From Pycnococcus provasolii (Eukaryota; Chlorophyta; Pseudoscourfieldiophyceae; Pseudoscourfieldiales; Pycnococcaceae), in contig OW568878.1 in NCBI GenBank assembly GCA_938743325.2, forward strand, positions 558,001-622,000: 64,000 nt of DNA, written 5' to 3'. A program made the position numbers and the translations under genes. Positions within the stretch are counted from its first letter, which is position 1; the number at the start of each line of letters is the position of its first letter. A model generated the notes under the pieces. The model did no database searches. It had not been told where the DNA came from and saw only the letters and a list, made by a program, of their open reading frames with translations. Shown one piece after another: positions 40,156-52,000 of this stretch.

Positions 40156-42448
40156 ATGTCTGGCACGGGAGCTTGCTTCGCGAACGGATGGGATGGTAAG
40201 CCTGCGGGTCAGCCCGGCCTTGCGCGGTACGTGCTTGTTTTTTTTGTTTTTTTTTTGTTTTTTTTTTCCTTTCATTGTTTTTTGTTTTTTTATATGTCAT
40301 TTCACTTGTTCCTCAAAGACTTCCGGCATATGACTCACACTCGTCACACCCTTGTTCTCTCTTGATGACTGATGCAGCTACTACTCTGAGGCGATTGTTA
40401 AAGGCACTGCGGTTTGCAAGAAGGATGATTCCTTCTTCGGAGGCGCTGCGCCGCTGCCGCTTGGTGCCGGATACGGTATCGTGCTTGGCTTCGGACTCTT
40501 CTTCTCCTTCTTCACCACGGGTCTCGTGTACCTCGACATGAAGTACGGAGGAACGAAGATCTCGTCCGAGTTCTTCAACACCGCAGGACGTACCGTCAAG
40601 ACGGGACTCACGGCTGCCGTCATCGTCTCGCAGTGGACGTGGGCCGCCACGCTCCTGCAGTCTTCCAACGTCGCGTTCCAGTACGGCGTCTCCGGACCCT
40701 TCTGGTACGCCTCGGGTGCCACCATCCAGGTGCTCCTGTTCGGAATCCTCGCCATCGAGGTGAAGCGTAAGGCGTACACGGCTCACACCATCGCCGAGAT
40801 CATCGACGCGCGCTGGGGTGAGACGGCGCACAAGGTGTTCATCTACTTCGCTTTCCTCACGAACATCATCGTCAGCGCTATGCTCGTGCTCGGTGGCGCT
40901 GCCACCGTCGAGGCGCTCACGGGTATGCACAAGGCTGTCGCCTCGTTCCTCATCCCCATTGGTGTCATCTCGTACACCATGGCCGGAGGACTCAAGGCCA
41001 CCTTCATGGCAAGCTACCTGCACACGGCGGTCATCTTCGTCGTGCTGTGCATCTTCATGTTCATCGTCTACACGTCCGACGACACGCTTGGCTCCTCGGA
41101 CAAGGTGTACGAAGCGCTTCAGGCTGTTGCGGCGAAGGATCGCAACTGCTTCACGGCTGACAAGCCGGGACCGAACGGTGAGATCGTCGTGAACGACGGC
41201 CAGAACTGCGGCCCGGTTGCTGACAACCGCGGCGGATCGTACCTCACCATGCTCTCCGAGGGTGGCTTCATCTTCGGAATCATCAACATCGTCGGCAACT
41301 TCGGAACCGTGTTCGTCGACCAGAGCTACTGGCAGTCTGCCATCGCCGCGAAGCCCAGCTCGTCGACGAAGGGATACCTGCTCGGAGGACTCGTGTGGTT
41401 CACGATCCCGTTCACGCTCGCCACGGCGATGGGACTCGCGTGCGTTGCGCTTGACCTGCCCGTCACGGGCAACGAGGCTGGCAGCGGACTTGTGCCGCCG
41501 GCGTCGGCGGTGCACTTCATGGGCAAGGGCGGAGGCGTCATGGTGACGATCATGCTCTTCATGGCCATCACGTCCACCGGATCCGCGGAGCAGATTGCCG
41601 TCTCTTCGCTCTGCGCGTACGACATCTACCGCAAGTACTTCAACCCGGAGGCGACTGGCGCGGACATCGTTCGCGTCTCGCGCTTCGTCATCTTCGGATT
41701 CGGAATCTTCATGGGCGTCCTCTCCATCGGCCTCAACGCCATCAACGAGTCGGAGCCCGCCTTCGGCCTCGGCTTCGTGTACCTGATGATGGGTATCTTC
41801 ATCGGAAGTGCCGTGATCCCCGTCTCGCTCGTTCTCACGTGGAAGGATGCCAACGCGTCTGGCGCCGTCGCCGGTGCGTTCGGTGGACAGATTATGGGCA
41901 TCATCGTCTGGATCATCGTCGCCTCCACGGAGCCCGAGGGCGAGATCAGCGTCGCCACCATGGGAAAGAACTACCCGATGCTTTTCGGAAACATCACCGC
42001 CATCCTTGGCGGTGGCTTGATCCACATCGTGATGTCGCTCATGAACCCGCAGGACTTCAACTTCGACGAGCTCGCTGGAAAGATCAAGCTCATCGACGAC
42101 AAGCTTCCGGAACTCGAGCCGGAGGAGAGCGACCCCAAGCTGCTTGAGGGCGCCAAGGGTTGGATCATGAAGTGGGGCTTCGGATTCACGTTCGTCATGG
42201 TCATTCTGTGGCCGGCGCTTTCGCTCCCGGCTGGCTGCGGCAGCTCGGGCGAGTGCGGTGTGTTCAGCAAGGGCTACTTCGCCATGTGGGTGGCCATTGC
42301 GATGATCTGGGGCATTGTTGCGACGCTTGTGATTACCATCCTCCCGATTTACGAGTCCATGGAAGATATCATGGCTGTGGTGAACGGCATGATGTCCGGA
42401 GAGGCTGTCGACTCCAAGGATGTGGAGAAGCAGGTTGACGCCATTTAA
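40156..42448 (+). CDS. DUR3: DUR3-like urea/Na+ or H+ symporter
   Basis: Exon 1 is 40156-40226 and exon 2 40378-42448, joined across a 151-bp T-rich intron with GTACGT donor and GCAG acceptor; the product is 713 residues. The joint (LAR, then YYSEAIVKGTAVCKKDDSFF) restores the DUR3 N terminus. About 14 membrane segments follow, with GLVYLDMKYGG, SQWTWAATLLQSSNVAF, AHTIAEIIDARWG and MAGGLKATFMASYLHT as in solute:sodium symporters of the DUR3 branch. DUR3 takes up urea at micromolar levels at the plasma membrane. Third codon positions are almost all C or G, suggesting high expression. Confidence 0.93.
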
Positions 42449-43100
42449 ATGCGTCAGTATCTGAAATGCTACGGGGGTGAAGTTCACTCAACGTACGAAA
42501 ACAAAACCATGAATCGATGATCTAAACCTAGACCTGTCCATACATAATAAAGATTTTTTTTCGCGGAGATTTCATTTTGTCATAACAGTGCATTGTTCAT
42601 AATAAGAAGGTTTTTTTGTGCTGTTTGATGTTGAATAATTTTTTTTAAGTATTTGATTTTATCTTATATTTTTAAGAGTTGATTCTTTTTTCAAGTAATT
42701 GAAATGTTAAAGTTTCTAAAAAATAACACATGAACCTTGCATGAACTTAAATGTTCCTCCCCTCCCTCCCCCCTCAGCTGCACGTCGCCTACTATGAAAC
42801 TGAACTCGTAATGCGTGATGCGTCGCCCGTCACGTCGCTACCTTGTTATTTCCCCTTGCTACAACAACTATCTATACTGCTCTGCGATGGATCCCCCCCG
42901 AGACTTCCTAGTACTTACTATCTACGATTCTATTTGCTACTACGATGGATCCCCCCCCGAGAGAGACTTCCCCCGCCCTAAGAGGGGAATCCTGCAGGGC
43001 CAGCTCTTGTGTCGGTCGAGCTCGAGCTTGCCCAGGCGAGCTCGTAGCCCTTGTAACTGAACTGAACTGAACTGAACGTATACACGGCATACAACTTGGC
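42449..43100. other. AT-rich spacer and short duplications
   Basis: 42480-42745 is AT-rich with poly-T runs, unlike the GC-rich surroundings. A GATGGATCCCCCCCGAGA motif occurs twice (about 42885-42905 and 42944-42965), and CTGAA is repeated four times at about 43056-43076. No gene recognised. It sits directly before the mosaic gene. Confidence 0.5.
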
Positions 43101-46100
43101 ATGCGGAATCCGGCGGGATGTTGTGGCGGCCAAGAGCGAGTTGTTGGTGCGTTTGCGTTTGAAGTGCAAGAAGGTTCCGTGAGCAAGTCTAAGGAAACCT
43201 CCAAGAAAAGAAAGATTTCAGAAAGTTCCCTTAAGGGACCAGCCAAGAAGAGGCAGACTCAGCCTTCCGACGAATTGCCTTCAAGTTCCAGACCACGAAA
43301 GACGACGGCGTCTACCATAGAATTCGTGGAAGAGGATGGAAGCAGCTCTGTCCAGTCGTTTGAGCCACCTTCGAGAACAGACTTTATGGACGGTCAGATT
43401 TGGGCCGCTTTCGACGAATACGACGTCCCAAACGAATACGGTGTCATAACTCAAGTTATGGAGGATGGAGTGCAAGTGACGTGGCTAGAAGTGGACAAAG
43501 AAGATCCGACGAAATATCGCAAAGGAGAAAGTAGCACTGATCCTGTTCCGTTTAATTGCTGGTCTCATCTCATGAACGGTCGATACTTCGAAGACGAGTG
43601 CATCTACATCACACCGCACATAGGAGAGTGCTGGGCATTCTTTGATAAGAATAAGCTAACCGGTTCGCCGTTACTCAGACTTGCATATGTCGAAGCAGTC
43701 AAGGAGTGTGTGGACAACCCAACTGGTACGCCAGAACCTCAACCAACAATGCAGACACCAACAACGCCAGAACAAGGCATTCCGTCGGGTCCATTGCAAT
43801 CCCAATCGCCTTTGACACCGCATACGTCAGAGCAACAGCTGTTGCCACCACCACCACCTTTACTACCTTTGCCGTCACCACCACCTTCGCCGCCTTTGCC
43901 GCCATCACCGCCACCTTCTTCTTCGCCGCCTTTGCCACCGCCACCACCACTACCACCCCCGCCACAGAATGATGATAAAATTCGTCGCCAGCGCAAACCA
44001 AAAATCACGGTACGAATGTTGAGACATGTATCCGATCCGGTTGTTGTTCGACAACTTGGAAATAGCCATGTATTCGTGATTGATCCGAAACTGGAGGCGG
44101 TACAACTCAACGATGACGACTACGAAAGTGCAAGCCATGCTATTCCTCTGCGTATAGTAAAGGTGAAGTGCACATCGCTTGAAGAGCACAAATGGGTCAG
44201 CCAAGAAAACGTTGATCAAGGATTCGTGGAGATGCACATGCTTGATTTGAGCGGTCAGTCAGAATCGTTGTACGCGCAGGCTGGGACTGGAAACTCCACG
44301 ATTACTACTAGGAGAAAATACAGTAGAGAATCCCAGAATGGGCGTCAGAAGATCTCGCGTCCAGTCATCAACTTTCGCAAGTGCGAATATTGTGACGAAG
44401 CGACTCTCGCACCAACGACGATTGGGTGTGCCATCTGTCAATGCGTGAGATCACATCCTTGGTGTATACCCGCACCTCTTCTTATGAAAGACCATCAGGA
44501 GGAGAGAGAAGCTGGAAAGTTTGTCGGTCTACAATGGATGTGCGGGGGCTGCTTTGCGAAATCTCAAGCCATCCATGCCGATTTGAGAACTCCGATCGTC
44601 CGAGGAGATGCAATACCAGGATGGGTTGCTTCTCAAGCAGCACGAGCAGTGGGGAGTTCATCAATCAATGGCGACATTTTTGTTAAAGTTGTTCGAAAAC
44701 AAAGTACTGGCAGCGGTGAATCGATCGGTGTTTTCGAGACAATTGCCTTGAGATTGGGAATGCATAGCCGCCCGGAAGCGAAAGATGACGAGTCACATCC
44801 TGATTCTGTGTGGATTCCAGCATCTCAGCTTGCTTCTCTAAGAGATTCACATGCAGCTCTAGACGCACAGTGTATGATGAAAGGTGCATGTCGCGAATCG
44901 GTGCTAGCAGCTGTGACTTCGAAAGCTCTTGACACAGAAGACACTCTCGTCTCCATGCCAAATGGCAGACAATGCAAAAAGCGCGCGTATAAGTTTCGAT
45001 CCAACGGTGCTTCGTTCGGAATCACGCTGTTTTTAGATTTGCTCACCGAGCATGAGCTGGGCGAACTCGAAGAAGATGGAAGGAGGCTGTCAATGCTGGC
45101 CCCTCCCACTCCGAATATCGTTGACGCAATATCGTCGCGACGTCGGAAGGTCTTTTATCGCTTACGCTACACAGATTACGAGAGCGGGGGAAATGTCCGC
45201 CTTGTTGATGACGTGGAACAAGATGTTCCCAAGAGCGTTCAGAATGTTGAAAGCGCATTGCAAGATCTCCTTGGGCAGGGAATTGCTGACATGATCGTAC
45301 TGAATATATATGGACGACACGGACTCATTGGAGTGCACAAAGACTCCGCTCGCCTCTTCGCTCGACCAATTATTAGCCTGCGCGTGGGTGGACCGAGCGC
45401 GCTCTCTTTTGGTGCTAGTGGTCTTGGCATGTCAAACAGCCTTTTCCGTATCCCTTTGCCTCGAGGTGCGGTGATGGTGATGGAAGGACTTGCGGCTGAT
45501 TTGTTTTCGCACTGCATACATGCGCGCGAGCACACAGATGAATTTAGCGCCAGCCTCATGCTTCGCAAGCTGACCCCAGAAGGTCTGTCACAACTGCGCG
45601 ATACAGCAAAGCGCCAATGCCGCCTTGGTGCAAGTCGTCCGACAGACGAGTTCACCCGTGCCAATGGTGTATTCGTTCGATTGCCCTTTTACAATGGAGA
45701 GAAATTAGAGAAATTTTATAACGCTCGAGTCGTCGCCGTTCTTCGTGACGAGGCTGGTAAACCAACTCGGTTTCGTATTATTTACGAGGATGGGGATGCC
45801 GAAGAGCTGGGAACCTCCGAATATATCGAAGCAGCAACTCGTTTCAAGGAAGCCCGCGCTTCTGGTATACTTCCTCCTGATATGGAAGAGGGGATCCTCA
45901 GTGTACGTGCATTGTATCGTGCACGTGAAGCTTGGCTCGCCGACACTCCCGGAAGCTCAGCACCCGCGGCAGCCGCTACAGGGCAACTCGCCCTTCCAGC
46001 ACCGCGCGGTGCGCTTACCACGATCAAGGAGCTGCGCTTCGTCCGGGGAGCCGGATGGTCCCAGCGCGTGCTTGTCGCGTGGCGCGGTTTTCCGGGCGAG

Positions 46101-46343
46101 GACACCTGGGAGCCAGCCGCCAGTTTCGCTGCTGCTGACATTGCCGACGTGCCGGTCCTGCCCCCGGAGGAGGTCTGCTGCGCCCTGTGCGACCTGCCAG
46201 ACGCGCGACATCCGCAACACGGCACCATGCTCCTCTGCGATGCGCCCGAGTGCGAGAGCGGATGGCACCTCCGCTGCGCGGACCCGCAGCGCCAGAGGGT
46301 ACCCCTCGGCACCTGGCTCTGCCCCGACTGCGCCGACACGTAG
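43101..46343 (+). CDS. Mosaic chromatin protein: DUF3444-like, PHD-like, AlkB-like, Tudor-like, chromo, PHD
   Basis: 1080 residues in one frame. Residues 96-182: a DUF3444-like domain (DGQIWAAFDEYD ... GECWAFFDKN). 250-290: poly-Pro/Ser linker. 428-484: zinc-finger layout C-x2-C, C-x2-C, H-x2-C, C-x2-C, PHD-like. About 665-825: AlkB-like 2-oxoglutarate/Fe(II) dioxygenase with HxD (H746, D748), a distal His (H804 or H807) and R822; NIYGRHGLIGVHKDSA is the core. 855-912: Tudor-like barrel ending IIYEDGDAEEL. 973-1012: chromodomain (VLVAWRGFPGEDTWEP). 1027-1077: C4HC3 PHD finger. It would bind modified chromatin and oxidise a methyl or related mark; the substrate is not deducible. Base composition changes abruptly to GC-rich at about 45950, where the chromo-PHD module begins. 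Confidence 0.85.
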   Translation: MRNPAGCCGGQERVVGAFAFEVQEGSVSKSKETSKKRKISESSLKGPAKKRQTQPSDELPSSSRPRKTTASTIEFVEEDGSSSVQSFEPPSRTDFMDGQIWAAFDEYDVPNEYGVITQVMEDGVQVTWLEVDKEDPTKYRKGESSTDPVPFNCWSHLMNGRYFEDECIYITPHIGECWAFFDKNKLTGSPLLRLAYVEAVKECVDNPTGTPEPQPTMQTPTTPEQGIPSGPLQSQSPLTPHTSEQQLLPPPPPLLPLPSPPPSPPLPPSPPPSSSPPLPPPPPLPPPPQNDDKIRRQRKPKITVRMLRHVSDPVVVRQLGNSHVFVIDPKLEAVQLNDDDYESASHAIPLRIVKVKCTSLEEHKWVSQENVDQGFVEMHMLDLSGQSESLYAQAGTGNSTITTRRKYSRESQNGRQKISRPVINFRKCEYCDEATLAPTTIGCAICQCVRSHPWCIPAPLLMKDHQEEREAGKFVGLQWMCGGCFAKSQAIHADLRTPIVRGDAIPGWVASQAARAVGSSSINGDIFVKVVRKQSTGSGESIGVFETIALRLGMHSRPEAKDDESHPDSVWIPASQLASLRDSHAALDAQCMMKGACRESVLAAVTSKALDTEDTLVSMPNGRQCKKRAYKFRSNGASFGITLFLDLLTEHELGELEEDGRRLSMLAPPTPNIVDAISSRRRKVFYRLRYTDYESGGNVRLVDDVEQDVPKSVQNVESALQDLLGQGIADMIVLNIYGRHGLIGVHKDSARLFARPIISLRVGGPSALSFGASGLGMSNSLFRIPLPRGAVMVMEGLAADLFSHCIHAREHTDEFSASLMLRKLTPEGLSQLRDTAKRQCRLGASRPTDEFTRANGVFVRLPFYNGEKLEKFYNARVVAVLRDEAGKPTRFRIIYEDGDAEELGTSEYIEAATRFKEARASGILPPDMEEGILSVRALYRAREAWLADTPGSSAPAAAATGQLALPAPRGALTTIKELRFVRGAGWSQRVLVAWRGFPGEDTWEPAASFAAADIADVPVLPPEEVCCALCDLPDARHPQHGTMLLCDAPECESGWHLRCADPQRQRVPLGTWLCPDCADT

Positions 46344-46839
46344 TCGCGTCAGTAAACTATGTCACCAAAAGAGAAACTGACAGATATAAAGGATATTAAA
46401 AGTACTTACACAAATGAGGTGATAGACTTTCTAAATAAAGGTGCTCAGAACTATTTGAACTTACCTGAGTATGTATTTTCAGAAATAATGCTACAGTATT
46501 GAGGTTCAAACCAACTCACAGAATTACGTGGTCAACACGTGAGAGATCATGTATCTAAGGTTAGCTAGATATGCGGTCCAGAGATTGGCAAGTAGCAACA
46601 ACGTACGTATGGAGGTTCCCGCGGGGGTTAAGGAAAAAGTGTAAAAGACTTAACGCCCCAGGCCAGGGGGGATTCAGGTTTGATTGGTCAAGGATGGATC
46701 CCATCCATAGGGGCCACTAAAGTTTAGTCCTGATATTTTATTGTTGCTTCCCGACAGTCCTCCCCCCCCAAAGGGTGTGAGCCGCCGCCGCCATCAGCCG
46801 CCTTTCATCGCCCCCCCTCATTCTCAGCCTCAGCTTAGC
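46344..46839. other. AT-rich spacer with a 47-codon frame
   Basis: From ATG 46359 to stop 46502 a small frame (starts MSPKEKLTDIKDIK) uses AT-rich codons quite unlike the neighbours. It may be chance or a foreign remnant. The remainder up to Pescadillo has nothing else I recognise. Confidence 0.35.
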
Positions 46840-48747
46840 ATGACGTCCGGTAAGAAGACGTCCCGCAGTGGTCTCGGCTCAAAGCAAAAGCGTGGGTCGT
46901 CAGGGACGGCGACGCAATACCTCACACGCAACGCCGCCCTGAAGCGTCTCCAAGTCTCCTTGCCTGAATTTCGTAGACTCTGCATCCTCAAAGGAATCCA
47001 CCCAAGGGAACCTCGGAATAAAGCGGCTCTCAAAGGATCCTCCAAGACATATTACCTCGTGAAAGATATCGCGTTTTTGTTGGTAGAGCCGCTTCTTGAG
47101 ACGTTCCGAGCACGACGTGCGTACGACAAAAAAGTGAAAAAGGCACGTGCGAAACGTGCGTTCGAACTCGCACAGCGACTACAGAGACGCAAACCGGGAT
47201 ACGCGCTCGACCACCTCGTCAGGGAACGATACCCGACGTTTGACGACGCGCTCAGAGACCTCGACGACCCGCTGTCCATGCTGGCGCTCTTTGCGACGCT
47301 ACCTGCGGAAAAACGACTCGGAATCGACCCGAAAGTGTGTGCGAAAGCAAGAAGGCTCGATGTCGAGTTTGGGGCGTACGTCGCGCGAACAAACAGCCTA
47401 CGCAAGGTACGAAACAAACTTTTGCCTATTTTTCTTTCTTTATTCATAAAAATACCACCGGTGGGATGGCGCCGTGTTTGCTACATGGCCGACCGTCTAG
47501 TGCGCTCTTCTTTTGCGGCTTGTTCGAAAGCTTCTTCGTAAGCTTTTGCCGAACACTGGCCGTCGCATAAACACCGCAGAGCAAGCATGCTGGCAGGACA
47601 CCTGCACCCGTCAAAACCTACGCATTCACTTGCAAGGGCGATGGCATTGTGTGCAGCCTTGCCGAAACGCTGATTCCATTGCCTTAGGGATGCCGCGTTG
47701 TGGCCATTACTCTCTTGGACTTACCCAGCGAATGACACTTTACACACAAAACCCAAAATGAAATTAATAAATAAACATCACCAGGTGTTTGTCGCTGTCA
47801 AGGGCATCTACCTGCAGGCTGACATTCAAGGACAACAGGTGACGTGGATCATCCCACACAGACTGCCTCAGCTACTGCCCGACGATGTTGACTACCGCGT
47901 CATGCTCACCTTTTTGGACTTCTACATAACCCTCGTCAGCTTCATCAACTTCAAACTGTACCATAAGCACGGATGGCGCTACCCGCCTGTGATGGACTCC
48001 GCGCTCGACGAAAGTGCCGCAGGCGTTGAGGCTCTGCTAACGGATCTCGTGCCTAGTGTGAGCGAGCCTGCCGCACCGCCACCGGCGATTGACGGGGAAA
48101 CTCAGATGGCGGAGGATGAGTCAGAGGCGTGCGCGCGCGTGTTCCAAGGAATGACGTTCCACTTCGGACGTGAGTGCCACCGTGAGCTCCTTACGTTGAT
48201 TGTGCAGGCTTTTGGAGGACGCGTCGTCGTCGGTGAGCTCGAAAGTCTTGCCTCAGACGTTCGATCCTCAATCACGCACTGCGTCGTTGACCGGCCGGGT
48301 GCGAAGGAGACGCTTTCGCACGCCACGTACGTGCAACCTCAGTGGCTATTTGATAGCGCAAACTTCAGAGTGGCTGCACCCACGGAGAAGTACGCGCCGG
48401 GTGCAAAGCTGCCACCGCACGTATCGCCTTTCGCGGTGGCGGACGAAGGCGCTGACGAGGGTGGATACGTGCCGGAATATGCCGAGTATCTACAGCGACT
48501 GGCGGAGGCGGCTGGCGCAGCGGAGAAGGCAAGTGCCGGATCGCAGGCGCCCGCGAATGTGGCGGCGACGGAAGCGGAAGCGGAGGACTTGGAGGAGGTG
48601 CGCCGTGGAACGGTAACGGCTGCGAAGAATTACAGCAAAGAAATTGGAGAGGAGGGCACTGCTGATGAACCAGCAAGGAAGCGAAAGCAACCAGCACGCG
48701 CTTCCTCGAAGAAGGCTGCAGCAGCGAAGGCGACGGATGTGGATGAG

Positions 48748-48787
<40 letters not shown>

Positions 48788-49023
48788 TGGAGGAGCCGAC
48801 AGTGGCTGCTGCTGATGGCATGGTGGAGGTGGATGTTGATGGCGTGAAGTATAAGCTTTCGGAGGACGACGCACGTGCACGCATGCTGATGCCTCGCAAG
48901 TCGCGTCGACTTTTCGACGCCATGCAGAGAGGCATTGCCGTGAAGCAAAACAAGGCCAAGCAACTACGAGAACGGAAAAGTCAGACTGCAGGTGCAGGTG
49001 CAAAAGCGTCGAAGCGTCGATGA
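46840..49023 (+). CDS. PES1: Pescadillo, 60S ribosome biogenesis factor
   Basis: Exon 1 46840-47406 and exon 2 47785-49023, both in phase 0, with a 378-bp intron (GTACGA donor, CACCAG acceptor); 601 residues, the normal length. Across the joint the protein reads RTNSLRK-VFVAVKGIYLQA, the conserved Pescadillo segment. N-terminal domain: YLTRNAALKRLQVSLPEFRRL, CILKGIHPREP. A BRCT domain lies at about 315-420 (FQGMTFHFGRE ... QPQWLFDSANF), then acidic Asp runs and a basic tail (PRKSRRLFDAMQRG). In the nucleolus it forms the PeBoW complex (PES1, BOP1, WDR12) needed for 27S pre-rRNA processing. Its stop is 49 bp from the convergent RFC1 stop. Confidence 0.95.
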
Positions 49024-49072
49024 GATAAAAAAAACAACAGCTGTGAAAAAAAAACTCTTCTTTCTTACAAAG

Positions 49073-52000
49073 TTATTCAATGCCAGGAGGAATGCCCTCC
49101 TCATCTTCGTCATCAACGTCCATGTCATTGACACCCTCCTCGTCGGCAAGCACACGCGCCCTGGCGGCGGGGGCGCCTTTTTTACCAGCACTCATCGCTG
49201 CAGCACCTCGCTTCTTCTTCCCACCACCCCCCTTCTTCGCGGCGCCGTCACCTGACTTCTGCGTCACGAGCGCACTGGTGTCGAATACCGTGCCACCATG
49301 CACACGCCCATGGCTCTCCTCGCTGTTGAATAGCCGAGTGATTGCCGCCTTAGTTGCAGGGGCAATGCCATTTCGCGGATCCTGACCCCACGTCATCTTC
49401 GTCTGAAAGCCCGTGAGATCCGATATGCTTTCCCAGTCCTCCGGCGTTAGGCTGTATTCGCGAAGCAGTTCCACCACCTGTGGCGCACCCTCCTTGTCGT
49501 GTTGCCGAACAGGCATCGGCAGCATATGGCGCAACACGGGCAGGTAATCGAGGCGCGTGCTCGTCGTCGTCGCGCTGATATGTGCGGCGGAAGCTGCCAT
49601 CGTCGTTCGCATTGCACGCAGGACGCGGCGCCACTTGTTCGTGCTGCTGAGGTTGCCAAGGAACGAAGGGAAGCGGTTGAAGTTCGGTTCACCGGGGTTC
49701 AGAGCCTCGTAGCCGCCGCGGCAGAAGATGCTGGCGGGCGCCACACAACCCGCAAGCGCCGCAAACGGCATCAACGTCCAGTGCTGATTTCCGCCACGAC
49801 CGCCTCGCACCGTGTTCCACACCGTGTCGGACATGCTAATCCACTCGCTCGCGCCGGCGATGAGATCCAATCGATGCGCTTCGCCAGCCTTGAGCGGAAT
49901 CTTAATGTTGACCCTCCGTGCCATTGCGTCCTTACGCGGAACCTTTACCTGAAACGTGGACATGCGCGCATTGTACTCAACGAGGCTGTGCTTTATGTCA
50001 CCGGGCATGCGAGGGTTGCCGCCGCCGTTGACGAAGTTGGTGAAGTGGTTCAGGTAGTTTTCTTGCACGAGCAGCGGAATGAGGTCCGCGTCGTGGAAGC
50101 ACAGATCGAGCAGAGGGTTGAGATTCGTGGGGAACTGACCACCAGCCTTATCCTGGCTTGCCTGCGTCTGCGAAGCAGGGAAGCTGCTGGGAGCAGTGGA
50201 GCCTGCTGGGGTCTGTGCCAGCGTCTGCGTCTGCGTCTGCGTTCGAATCGTCTGCGTATCGTACGACGGCCGAAAGAAGTTGCGGCTCAGCGCAGCCTTA
50301 CAACCCTCGAACAGCCCGGTGGTTGCCTCGAACGGGCTGAGCCCAATGTCCTTCTCAATCTTACCCACTCGCCCTTTCACCTCGTCGTAGCTAAAGACGC
50401 TCTTGCGATCGCCCGAGTGCCCTGCACCATTTTGCGCCAGCAGCTGGATCTGGTTGATCACCATGCGCAGGTCGCCGTTGCACGCCTCCGCCATAACGTC
50501 GAGCGCGTTGTCCTCGAGACGAAGTCCCTCCTTCGCGGCAATCTCCTTGAGGCGTTTGACCATCTGCACGCGCGTTGGCCTGCGGTAGTCCATCTCTATG
50601 CAGTGGTTGCGAAGGCTTTTCAGCTTCTGGTTGTACTTGTCGTTGCAGATGCATATGATTGGGATCTTGCTCCTCTTGATCATGTCAATCACCTCTGCCA
50701 CACCGCCGCGCTCGGCACTTCCCGACATGCCGTCCACCTCGTCGAGGATGAGTGCACTTTTTGACGAGTGCGGCACATCGCCTTGGATACCTCGCGCGAA
50801 CAGGTTGCGATTTGTCACCATCTCGCGTAGCTTCGTGCTGAGCTTGTTTACACCTTCCTTGACGTCCTTCTGCGCCGTCCCACGCGTGTCAGATGCATTC
50901 ACCTCCGTGTACGTGTACCCGAGGTCGTTCAGCAGGCAGACGGCCGTTGACGTCTTGCCACATCCGGGCGGTCCGCTGAGCATGATTGCCTTTTTGGACA
51001 GGTCCATCTTGCCCGAAGATCCCTTTGGCTTCGGCGCGGGCTTGCCGTGCAGGTGCACGTCGTGCCACGTCTCAAGCCACAGTCTGGCGTTGGCGATGTG
51101 CGTGTTGTTTCCAACGAGTTCGTCGATGTGCTTCGGCTTGTACCGCACCGTCCACAGCTCTCCTGCACCTGCGGACTTGTGGTGCGAAGGCGCGACGAGC
51201 GGCGCCTTTCCCTTGTCCTTTGCGGCGGTAGATGGTGCTGGCTTTGGTGGTGCGTGTGCCGTGCTCGTTGCCTTTCGTTTCTCCTTCGCGATAGCCGCGG
51301 CGGCGCCACCGTCGTGGCTCGCACGCAGCATGGCTAGAAGTCCGTCTTCGTCAATCATCGGTATGTTTTTTTCCGTCGCGGTGGTCGCCTTGCGTGGTCC
51401 CACTTCGCGCGGCCCCACGACGAGGAAGTTTGTTTTGCCGCTGACGTTTCCCGTCACCTTGCCGCCGTGCCTTTTGATGACATCGCCGAGTGCCTCGCGA
51501 TCCATGTAGACGTTCGTTCCTGTGAGAACGAAGTTGATTCCAGCAAGACACAGGCTTTGTCCAACGAACGAGGCTGCAGTCACGCCAGGCTTCTGCCTGC
51601 TCGTTGCCATGGCAGCGGCGGGATCGCCTCCACCTCCGTGCGCCGCGGCGGTGGCGCCCTCCTCGAGCAGTTCGTAGTCCTCTCCCTCGACGAGTTTTGG
51701 AAGTTCCTGTGCCGCCTGCTTTGCTCGTTGCACTTCCTGCGGTTCGTCCTCCTTTGTTTGCTTTTTGGATGACGACGACGACGTTCTCTTTTTGATCGGC
51801 GATGTTGTAGTTTGCGGTGTGGACTTGGGCGACTTGGCTGCAGGTGGCGGTGGTTCTGTGAATTCGTCGTTGTCGTCGTCGTCGTCGTCGTCGATCGTGA
51901 CCGTTGCACGCTTACGTTTCGCAAGGGTCTGCTTTGAAGAATGTGGTGAAGAAGGCTGTGGTGGCATATCCTCATCCTCATCAAGCAACATTTGATCTTT

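Noticed and set aside
40313-42487. 724-codon open frame antisense to DUR3
   Set aside because: The DUR3 exon has nearly pure C/G third positions, which removes stops from the complementary frame. The antisense protein is a His/Asp/Arg-rich shadow without motifs.
43101-46343. A retroelement polyprotein, suggested by the chromodomain at the C-terminal end
   Set aside because: No reverse transcriptase, RNase H, protease or integrase motif is visible and no terminal repeats were found at its flanks.
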